A stretch of 6,542 nucleotides of DNA from Proteiniphilum sp. (GTDB lineage: Bacteria > Bacteroidota > Bacteroidia > Bacteroidales > Dysgonomonadaceae), in contig JAISZV010000085.1 of NCBI GenBank assembly GCA_031284475.1, positions 1 to 6,542 on the forward strand, read 5' to 3'. How positions within the stretch are numbered: position 1 is the first letter of the stretch; each line of letters opens with the position of its first letter. Positions 1 to 4,373 of the stretch are shown here, in pieces. Position numbers and translations under genes: made by a program. The notes below the pieces were generated by a model. It did no database searches and had not been told where the DNA came from. It saw only the letters and a program-made list of their open reading frames with translations.

Positions 1-1
1 A

Positions 2-847
2 ACGAAGACGATAAACGGCATTGAAGCAGTCCTTATCCCCGCAGGAACTTTCCTGATGGGCAGCCCTGTGAACGAGCCAAACAGCTATGAGAATGAAACG
101 CAGCATACGGTAACGCTGACGCAAGATTTTTATATGGGCAAATATGAAGTAACCAATGCGCAGTACGCCGCATTTTTGAATGACAAAGGCATCGGCTCAA
201 GCGGACAGAAAACGGATATAGAGAACAACGAGATATTGATTTCTGCCAGCAACGTCAATTCTTACGACTGGGGTTTGCATTGGAATACCGGCGCATCGAA
301 ATGGGAGCCCGTTTCGGGCTGTGCCAACCGTCCGGTGATCTATGTAACGTGGTATGGCGCCAAAGCGTTTGCGGAGTGGGCGGGCGGCAGCCTGCCTACC
401 GAAGCGCAGTGGGAATACGCCTGCCGCGGCGGACAGTCGGCAAGTTTGCCTTTCGGAGTCGGCAACGGCAAGGTATTAAACGGCTATATGGCAAATATTA
501 GGGGAGAAAACCCGTACGATTATGATAAAGGCGGGGGTCAGACCGGCAGCGATACGCCTTATTTAAACCGCACTGCGGATGTGGGCAGTTACAGCCCGAA
601 CAATTACGGCCTGTATGACATGCACGGCAATGTCGATGAATGGTGTTCGGACTACTACGCCGCTGATTACGGCAACGGCAGTGCGAATGCCACCGACCCT
701 ACAGGCCCAGCGACAGGCAGCAGCCGCGTGATGCGCGGCGGAAGTTGGCCCGATTCCGCCCATACTTGCCGTTCTGCCCGCCGGACCTACATCGTCTCAT
801 CCACCCTGTCCCGCTTCCGCGGCTTCCGCGTGTTATTCCTTCCTTAG
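2..847 (+). CDS. FGE-sulfatase (SUMF1/EgtB/PvdO-like) domain protein, 5' partial
   Basis: The gene runs in from the left edge: the frame is open from base 2 (reads TKTINGIEAVLIPAGTFLMG), so the ATG at 56 is internal, because IPAGTFLMGS is the usual opening of the FGE-sulfatase domain. Of 281 visible residues (T1 at base 2), landmarks in order are the IPAGTFLMGS entry, YEVTNAQYAAFL, LPTEAQWEYACRGG (131-144), GLYDMHGNVDEWC (ending C215), RVMRGGSW (ending W249) and a terminal GFRV (274-277) four residues before the stop. This is a near-complete C-type-lectin-like FGE fold. True formylglycine-generating enzymes have a Cys-x4-Cys pair after GGS(F/W); here only the second position is Cys (C256) and the first is Asp251, so sulfatase activation is unlikely. 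Related proteins serve as binding or surface modules, and some are retroelement-diversified targets. The N-terminus, and hence any signal peptide, lies outside the window. The family call is firm; the function is unknown. Confidence 0.88.
   Translation, partial: TKTINGIEAVLIPAGTFLMGSPVNEPNSYENETQHTVTLTQDFYMGKYEVTNAQYAAFLNDKGIGSSGQKTDIENNEILISASNVNSYDWGLHWNTGASKWEPVSGCANRPVIYVTWYGAKAFAEWAGGSLPTEAQWEYACRGGQSASLPFGVGNGKVLNGYMANIRGENPYDYDKGGGQTGSDTPYLNRTADVGSYSPNNYGLYDMHGNVDEWCSDYYAADYGNGSANATDPTGPATGSSRVMRGGSWPDSAHTCRSARRTYIVSSTLSRFRGFRVLFLP
734..832 (+). other. Candidate DGR variable region (VR) at the 3' end of the FGE-like gene
   Basis: The segment runs from the RGGSW codons to the GFRV codons, the position of the variable repeat in known FGE-fold targets of diversity-generating retroelements such as Treponema TvpA. 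Of the 24 codons between W249 and G274, 16 end in C and 5 in T, only 3 in a purine. First and second positions are very mixed (CCC, TCC, GCC, ACC, TAC, ATC, GTC, CGC, TTC). That is what adenine-specific mutagenesis of AAC/AAT template codons would leave, with fixed CRSA and GFRV islands between. Upstream codons of the same gene show mixed third positions. No reverse transcriptase, accessory gene or template repeat lies in the window, so this would have to be a remote target. Ordinary GC-biased FGE codon use is the alternative. Confidence 0.35.
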
Positions 848-873
848 TTCACTGTGAAGCCTTGAGCAAACGA

Positions 874-920
874 GCCTGCCGCGAAAGCGCAGCGAGGGAC
901 AAGCGCAGCGAAAGGCAGGC
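874..920. repeat. Inverted repeat enclosing an 11-bp direct repeat, downstream of the FGE-like gene
   Basis: GCCTGCC (874-880) is the exact reverse complement of GGCAGGC (914-920). Between them AAGCGCAGCGA occurs twice, at 885-895 and 901-911, sixteen bases apart. The element is GC-rich against an AT-rich flank and starts 27 bp after the stop codon. Folded, it would be a 7-bp stem with a 33-nt structured loop. It could be a transcript 3' structure, a dispersed intergenic repeat, or a recognition structure tied to the gene upstream; the sequence does not decide between these. Confidence 0.55.
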
Positions 921-937
921 GGGAAAATGTGAAAATT

Positions 938-969
938 GATTTAATGATTTAATGATGTAATGATGTGCC
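938..969. repeat. Degenerate octamer tandem repeat (GATTTAAT-type, 4 units)
   Basis: Units are GATTTAAT (938-945), GATTTAAT (946-953), GATGTAAT (954-961) and GATGTGCC (962-969): two exact copies followed by two that decay. It is non-coding and lies between the GC-rich inverted repeat and the hairpin at 976-993. No function can be assigned. Confidence 0.6.
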
Positions 970-975
970 AATGTG

Positions 976-994
976 AAACCTCTAACGAGGTTTT
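976..994 (+). terminator. Hairpin, possible terminator of the FGE-like gene
   Basis: AAACCTC (976-982) pairs perfectly with GAGGTTT (987-993) across a TAAC loop, giving a 7-bp stem whose 3' arm runs into TTTT (991-994). There is no longer U-tract; the sequence continues TGAGG. It lies 128 bp after the stop codon of the FGE-like gene, between that gene and the convergent tRNA/DUF3256 unit, and the stem is symmetrical enough to act on both strands. As an intrinsic terminator it is modest. Confidence 0.4.
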
Positions 995-1069
995 GAGGTG
1001 GCGGGGGGGATAATTTCAAATATTCAATTCTCAAATACTGTTTTCCATTTTTGATCAGCCTCTTTTTAG

Positions 1070-1141
1070 TACACCCGGCGGGAATCGAACCCACATCGTC
1101 GGAACCGGAATCCGATATTCTATCCATTGAACTACGGGTGC
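1070..1141 (-). tRNA. tRNA-Arg (anticodon CCG)
   Basis: Read on the minus strand, the 72 nt fold as a full cloverleaf: acceptor GCACCCG/CGGGTGT (7 bp, first pair G-U), D-arm GTTC/GAAT with loop AATGGATA, anticodon stem TCGGA/TCCGA with loop TTCCGGT, a 4-nt variable loop, and T-arm GTGGG/CCCGC with loop TTCGATT. The anticodon is CCG, which reads the CGG arginine codon. The discriminator is A (base 1070), and the following bases are CTA, so the 3' CCA is not encoded and must be added by the nucleotidyltransferase. It begins 9 nt after the stop codon of the DUF3256-type gene on the same strand. I see no TAnnTTTG element just upstream, so co-transcription with that gene and processing by RNase P is likely. 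Confidence 0.96.
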
Positions 1142-1150
1142 AGGGCTACC

Positions 1151-1768
1151 TTATTGCCTGAATGAACCGTTTTCCCATTTCAATACAATGGCTTCGCTCT
1201 TCAGAAAAGGTTTTATTTCTGTGATCTGATCATTGTCCAGGAGCGGTTTGTAATTGAATGTCAGCGTTAAATCGCTTCCGCTTTCACTGAAATCTGCCGA
1301 GATCGGATAAATGTGCTGCAAAGATACGGCATATTTATAATTTTCCATCTCTTTTTTGGAAGAATCGAAGAAAATTTCTTTGGAAATTTCCGGTAGAAAT
1401 GCGTTGTTTTCTATTTTTTTCCACTTTGTCGTATAAAATGAGATGTGGCTGTCACAGGCTTCCGCACAAACCGTTTTAATTATGCATACAATTAAGGAAT
1501 CTTTCCCGGCCGGGAGCAGTTTCAATTGGGTAGCGCCTGCGTCCGATGTTTTTATCTTCAGATAGCTGCTGCTTTGCCCCAATTTTTTGATTTCGCCCAA
1601 TGCATAGGGAATGGTTGTCTCGCCCGAATCGACCAACAGCATGGTTTTGTTGCTTTCCGATACTCCCGGAAGAAGTTCCGGCGGCATTGATTTGAACAGG
1701 CCGCCTATATTTTGTCCCTCTGCCGGCAAAAAAACCGGGAGGAAAAATATCCAAATAAAATTTCGCAT
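1151..1768 (-). CDS. DUF3256-type secreted protein of unknown function
   Basis: The protein has 205 residues. The N-terminus is a short hydrophobic signal peptide (residues ~4-16, likely cleaved near AEG-Q19) with no lipobox, so a periplasmic location is expected. The mature part opens with LFKSMPPELLPGVSESNK, followed by LKLLPAGKDSLIVCIIKTVCAEACDSHISFYTTKW (residues 83-116), the most family-like stretch. It carries three cysteines (C95, C101, C105), two of which could form a disulphide. This pattern (MPxxLLP, TVCxxxCDSxIxFYTxxW) matches my memory of the DUF3256 family, ~200-residue proteins restricted to Bacteroidetes, function unknown. The start at 1768 is supported by the signal peptide and a GGAG 14 nt upstream. 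A candidate promoter lies 140-170 bp upstream, and the tRNA-Arg follows 9 nt after the stop. No enzymatic motif is visible. Confidence 0.85.
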   Translation of the reverse strand: MRNFIWIFFLPVFLPAEGQNIGGLFKSMPPELLPGVSESNKTMLLVDSGETTIPYALGEIKKLGQSSSYLKIKTSDAGATQLKLLPAGKDSLIVCIIKTVCAEACDSHISFYTTKWKKIENNAFLPEISKEIFFDSSKKEMENYKYAVSLQHIYPISADFSESGSDLTLTFNYKPLLDNDQITEIKPFLKSEAIVLKWENGSFRQ

Positions 1769-1909
1769 GATAGTTCGTGTTACTCCTTATGTTTATAATT
1801 TGAGTTATCGGCTGAAAACAGCAAAAGCCAAGAGAATTATTACATTTGTAAAAGCGGCAGAGAAACCCGGTAAAACGCAAAGCATCTGCCGGCGCTCTGT
1901 GCCCCGGTA

Positions 1910-1940
1910 CAAAGTAATGAATTAAATTTTGAAGGCCAAA
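1910..1940 (-). promoter_or_regulatory. Candidate Bacteroides-type promoter for the DUF3256 gene and tRNA-Arg
   Basis: On the minus strand TTTG (1937-1940) is followed after exactly 19 bp by TTACTTTG (1910-1917), one mismatch from the Bacteroides -7 consensus TAnnTTTG. Transcription would start near 1903, leaving a leader of about 135 nt before the ATG at 1768. No attenuator or riboswitch was recognised in that leader. The element also explains how the tRNA downstream could be transcribed. Confidence 0.45.
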
Positions 1941-2012
1941 ATATTTACGAATTGAAATTGCGCGCACATGTAAAAAACCGTACAGTAACTATCTTGGGCG
2001 AGAGGTTACACA

Positions 2013-2046
2013 AAGAGGGTGAAATCACATTGTGATACACCCTCTT
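2013..2046 (-). terminator. Strong hairpin, terminator of the small lipoprotein gene
   Basis: AAGAGGGTG (2013-2021) and CACCCTCTT (2038-2046) form a perfect 9-bp stem, extended after a small internal loop by ATCAC/GTGAT (2024-2028/2032-2036) closed by a 3-nt loop. It starts 18 bp beyond the stop codon of the lipoprotein gene on the minus strand. The T-run after it is short (TTTG), so it may rely on the stem, or protect the mRNA 3' end. It also insulates the DUF3256 transcription unit. Confidence 0.7.
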
Positions 2047-2064
2047 CAATTTCAACTTTGCTCC

Positions 2065-2301
2065 TTATTCCTTTACGGCAGGAACTGCTTCTTCAACCGC
2101 TTGCTCCAGTGTATCGGTTATAGCGGCAGCCGCTTCGATAGCAGCCCGGATACTGTCGGCCTGAACTTTGGCAATGCTGTCTAATCTGGCCGCTTCGGCA
2201 ATGCTGTCTTGTTTTACTTTTTCAGCATTTTTCTGTGCATTGTTGCAGGAAATAAAGCCCAATGTTGCAATGGTAGCAACCAATAAAATTACCTTTTTCA
2301 T
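2065..2301 (-). CDS. Small Ala/Glu-rich lipoprotein with DSI repeats
   Basis: The protein has 78 residues. MKKVILLVATIATLGFISC is a type II signal peptide: two lysines, a hydrophobic core and a lipobox-like FISC with the lipidated cysteine at C19. The Phe at -3 is not the usual Leu but is tolerable in Bacteroidota. The mature 60 residues are charged and alanine-rich and predicted helical, with DSI at residues 32-34, 41-43 and 49-51 inside a probable coiled coil, ending in a Glu/Val/Pro-rich tail. Two of the DSI units come from a 13-bp exact DNA repeat. It is probably anchored in a membrane facing the periplasm or the surface. No partner or function can be named. It stands as a single-gene unit, with a candidate promoter and perfect inverted repeat upstream and a strong hairpin downstream. 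Similar short DSI-repeat lipoproteins are common in Bacteroidetes and usually annotated as hypothetical. Confidence 0.85.
   Translation of the reverse strand: MKKVILLVATIATLGFISCNNAQKNAEKVKQDSIAEAARLDSIAKVQADSIRAAIEAAAAITDTLEQAVEEAVPAVKE
2170..2209 (-). repeat. 13-bp direct repeat within the lipoprotein gene
   Basis: GGCAATGCTGTCT occurs at 2170-2182 and again at 2197-2209, 27 bp apart, which is exactly nine codons. On the coding strand both copies encode DSIA. The in-frame spacing suggests the helical repeats grew by duplication. Confidence 0.7.
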
Positions 2302-2350
2302 TTTTTAGTAGTTTTAAACGATAAATAAAATTGCTTTATAAAAAACGGTA

Positions 2351-2358
2351 CAAAATTA
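2351..2358 (-). promoter_or_regulatory. Candidate -7 element for the lipoprotein gene
   Basis: The minus strand reads TAATTTTG here, a perfect match to the Bacteroides -7 consensus TAnnTTTG, 50 bp upstream of the ATG, giving a leader of ~42 nt. There is no clean TTTG at the expected -33 position; that position falls inside the inverted repeat at 2365-2386. A missing -33 box with a palindrome in its place is what an activator-dependent or repressed promoter could look like. Confidence 0.45.
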
Positions 2359-2364
2359 TATCAA

Positions 2365-2386
2365 AAACATGTTCTATAACATGTTT
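2365..2386. promoter_or_regulatory. Perfect 9+4+9 inverted repeat (operator or terminator)
   Basis: AAACATGTT (2365-2373) and AACATGTTT (2378-2386) are exact reverse complements around CTAT. The repeat begins 6 bp upstream of the putative -7 box of the lipoprotein gene and covers the -33 position, so it is well placed as a binding site for a dimeric regulator. Alternatively, read on the minus strand, it is a stem followed by TTTTTG and could be a weak AT-rich terminator for the acyl-CoA ligase gene, whose stop lies 85 bp upstream. The AT-rich stem favours the operator reading. Confidence 0.5.
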
Positions 2387-2470
2387 CATCAAAGAAATAT
2401 AGTTAAATAATATTAAGTATTTATCAATCTTGATGATTTGAAAGAGTGTGTCCGGATTTCTTCCCATTTA

Positions 2471-4177
2471 TCATTTATAGAGGAAACGCTTGATGGTTTT
2501 CTTGGGTGTTTTCTCAAACTCCGTATCCCTTATTTCTATGAAGCCGATTCTCTCGTATTGGGCGACCGATTGATTGAGTATCTCCTTATTTTCATTCATG
2601 ATCTCTTTGAGTTTTTCTTCCGGGATGTTATCTTCCTTCATGGCGGAAATATCGGGCCAAACCAGCGCTACAAGTTTTGTATCGCGCACTACTACTAAGC
2701 TTTCGGCGATGTATGGGAGATTGTTCAATCGCGATTCGATTTCTTCGGGATAAATATTTTGCCCGTTTGACGAAAGTATCATGGTTTTAATCCTTCCTTT
2801 GATAAAAAGGCGACTTCCCTTCATGATACCCTGGTCGCCGGTTTTGAGCCAACCATCGGCCGTGAAAGCTGCTGCCGTAGCTTCGGGGTTTTTGTAGTAT
2901 CCTTTCATCACATTTTCTCCCCTTACCTGGATTTCTCCCGGAATATTCTCCGGGTCGGACGAATCAATACGCGCTTCCATGATATTCTCCAATACCGAAC
3001 CGCAGGAAGTAGGCGCGAAGTCGTAATGATGGTCGTAAGAGATAAGCGGGGCGCATTCCGTCATGCCGTAGCCGACGGTAAAAGGGAATTTTATCTTGTG
3101 GAAGAACGCTTCTACTTCAGCATTCAGCGCTGCGCCGCCTATAATCACCTCCCTGAAATTTCCTCCCAATGTTTTTATCAGCGATCTATTTATCCTGTTA
3201 AGGATGAGTGTATTGACGCCGGGAATCTTTAAAAGCGCTTTGACGACCGGTTTTTCTATTACCGGTAATATCTTCTTTTTATATATCTTTTCAAAAACAA
3301 GCGGTACTGTGATGATAAGGTGCGGTTTCACTTCATTCAGCGCAACGATAAGGTTCTGGGGAGTAGGAGAGACGCCCAGTAGCGTGGTATGTACGCCGGT
3401 AGAAAGTGCATAAAGAAAATCGAAAGCGCAGCCATATACATGGGCCATTGGCAGAAAAGCCAGAATACGGTCGCCGGTAAAAAGGAGGTTCAGTATTCCG
3501 GCATACGTTATGTTTCCTGCAAAATTGTTGGCCGTAAGCATTACGCCTTTACTGAATCCGGTGGTTCCCGACGTATAGTTGATGCAGATCACTTGCTCGT
3601 TATCCACTTCAGCGTAACGGACGTCCTTCCGTGAAAAACCGGACGGATAGGCGCGGCGGAACTTTTCTTCCAACCCGGCTACCTTTTCGGGAACGCTTTC
3701 ATCTTCGGTTGCCTTTCCGGGAACGACTTTATTCCCGACTGCCTTTTCGGGAACGCTTTCACCGGCGCTTTTCAGGAGAGAAAAAGAAGGTATATTGAAT
3801 ACCGGGATATTCAGGTTTTCCTTGTTGATGGATTTCCAGATGGATTCGTTGACAAAAAACAGTTTTGAATCGGAATTATGGATGATATATTCGATACTCT
3901 CCGTATTAAATTCATGCAAAATGGGAACAATAACCGCACCGTAAGTGATGGCAGCCATAAAAACAACCGACCATGAGGAGTGGTTTTTGCCGACCAACGA
4001 AATTTTGTCGCCTTTCTCAATTTGCAGCTCAGAAAAAAGAAGGTGGAGTTTGGCTATTTCGCGCGCCAACTCACCATAGGTATATGAATTTCCGCCTTTA
4101 TAGTCGGTCAATGCAGGCAAATCCCAGTTCTTTTTAAAGCTCTCTTCATAGAGTTTGATGAAGTTTTGCTCAATCAT
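2471..4177 (-). CDS. Long-chain fatty acyl-CoA ligase (AMP-binding, ANL superfamily)
   Basis: The enzyme (568 residues) activates a fatty acid with ATP to acyl-AMP and then forms the CoA thioester, on the cytosolic side. ANL motifs appear in order: the phosphate-binding loop YTSGTTGFSKG (201-211), FLPMAHVYG (241-249), GYGMTE (369-374), the adenosine-binding GWLKTGDQG (442-450, Asp448), the hinge GRIKTMILSSNGQNIYP (461-477) and a short C-terminal TPKKTIKR (557-564). In that last motif Thr561 aligns with the usual catalytic lysine, leaving K560 or K563 as candidates. Residues 140-169 are a three-copy 10-residue repeat not expected in the family. Start 4177 gives a normal N-terminus (MIEQNFIKLYEESF) and lies just downstream of a strong promoter match. 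Anaerobic Bacteroidales generally lack full beta-oxidation, so recycling of exogenous or released fatty acids into lipids is the more likely role. Chain-length specificity cannot be read; fadD is only the generic name. Confidence 0.93.
   Translation of the reverse strand: MIEQNFIKLYEESFKKNWDLPALTDYKGGNSYTYGELAREIAKLHLLFSELQIEKGDKISLVGKNHSSWSVVFMAAITYGAVIVPILHEFNTESIEYIIHNSDSKLFFVNESIWKSINKENLNIPVFNIPSFSLLKSAGESVPEKAVGNKVVPGKATEDESVPEKVAGLEEKFRRAYPSGFSRKDVRYAEVDNEQVICINYTSGTTGFSKGVMLTANNFAGNITYAGILNLLFTGDRILAFLPMAHVYGCAFDFLYALSTGVHTTLLGVSPTPQNLIVALNEVKPHLIITVPLVFEKIYKKKILPVIEKPVVKALLKIPGVNTLILNRINRSLIKTLGGNFREVIIGGAALNAEVEAFFHKIKFPFTVGYGMTECAPLISYDHHYDFAPTSCGSVLENIMEARIDSSDPENIPGEIQVRGENVMKGYYKNPEATAAAFTADGWLKTGDQGIMKGSRLFIKGRIKTMILSSNGQNIYPEEIESRLNNLPYIAESLVVVRDTKLVALVWPDISAMKEDNIPEEKLKEIMNENKEILNQSVAQYERIGFIEIRDTEFEKTPKKTIKRFLYK
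3671..3760 (-). repeat. Three-copy 30-bp in-frame tandem repeat inside the ligase gene
   Basis: Near-identical cores begin every 30 bp at 3682, 3712 and 3742; the first and third cores (3682-3700 and 3742-3760) are identical over 19 bp and the middle one differs at a few positions. In protein the units are ESVPEKAVGN, KVVPGKATED and ESVPEKVAGL (residues 140-169). The insert lies before the ATP-binding loop in a probably surface-exposed loop, and is charged and Val/Pro/Lys/Glu-rich. The length keeps the frame. It looks like a minisatellite expansion. Confidence 0.85.
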
Positions 4178-4179
4178 AA

Positions 4180-4206
4180 TTGCACATTCTTTATAAAGAT
4201 GTGCAA
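4180..4206. promoter_or_regulatory. 27-bp near-perfect palindrome at the ligase transcription start
   Basis: TTGCACAT (4180-4187) and ATGTGCAA (4199-4206) are exact reverse complements, and between them CTTTATAAAG (4189-4198) is itself a perfect palindrome; only T4188 is unpaired. The element overlaps the 3' end of the -7 box (4204-4211), covers the likely transcription start and ends 2 bp before the ATG codon at 4177-4175. A dimeric repressor bound here would block the ligase promoter. As RNA only a part would be transcribed, which argues for a DNA operator rather than a leader hairpin. Confidence 0.55.
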
Positions 4207-4234
4207 AAATAATAGCTAAAAATTTATTATCAAA
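4204..4234 (-). promoter_or_regulatory. Bacteroides-type promoter of the acyl-CoA ligase gene
   Basis: On the minus strand TTTG (4231-4234) is followed after 19 bp by TATTTTTG (4204-4211), a full match to the Bacteroides primary sigma consensus (TTTG, 19-21 bp, TAnnTTTG). Transcription would start near 4197, giving a very short leader of about 20 nt with no Shine-Dalgarno sequence. This is the clearest promoter in the window. Confidence 0.7.
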
Positions 4235-4373
4235 GAAAAAAGGGCCGTAAATTAGGAGTAAAATTGTAATTTTGTCGCTTCATTAATTCGCAGTGTAACT
4301 AATTGTCGTTAGAATTGTTTCCGGCGCGGGACTATTTTTTTGGTAGGAATGCTACGAACACGACAAATCGGAT

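Noticed and set aside
280..501. Second plus-strand open frame within the FGE-like gene
   Set aside because: It is a shifted frame of a gene with clear FGE motifs in the other frame.
1003..1009. Run of seven Gs as a possible phase-variation tract
   Set aside because: It is outside any gene or recognisable promoter, so slippage would have no visible effect.
849..1127. Minus-strand open frame of about 92 codons
   Set aside because: It runs through the tRNA-Arg gene and the non-coding repeat block, with no protein-like composition.
1841..1848. TACATTTG on the plus strand, a -7 consensus match
   Set aside because: There is no TTTG 19-21 bp upstream and no plus-strand gene follows.
1611..1925. 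Plus-strand open frame opposite the DUF3256 gene and its leader
   Set aside because: It is antisense to a better gene, and basic low-complexity in translation.
1476..1967. Minus-strand open frame overlapping the DUF3256 gene
   Set aside because: It is out of frame with the family-like protein, has no signal peptide or recognisable motif, and crosses the putative promoter.
2438..2698. Plus-strand open frame at the end of the ligase gene
   Set aside because: It lies opposite the conserved C-terminal domain of the ligase and is a reverse-strand shadow.
3671..3760. Regularly spaced 30-bp repeats resembling a tiny CRISPR array
   Set aside because: The units are contiguous and in-frame inside a conserved gene, with no unique spacers.
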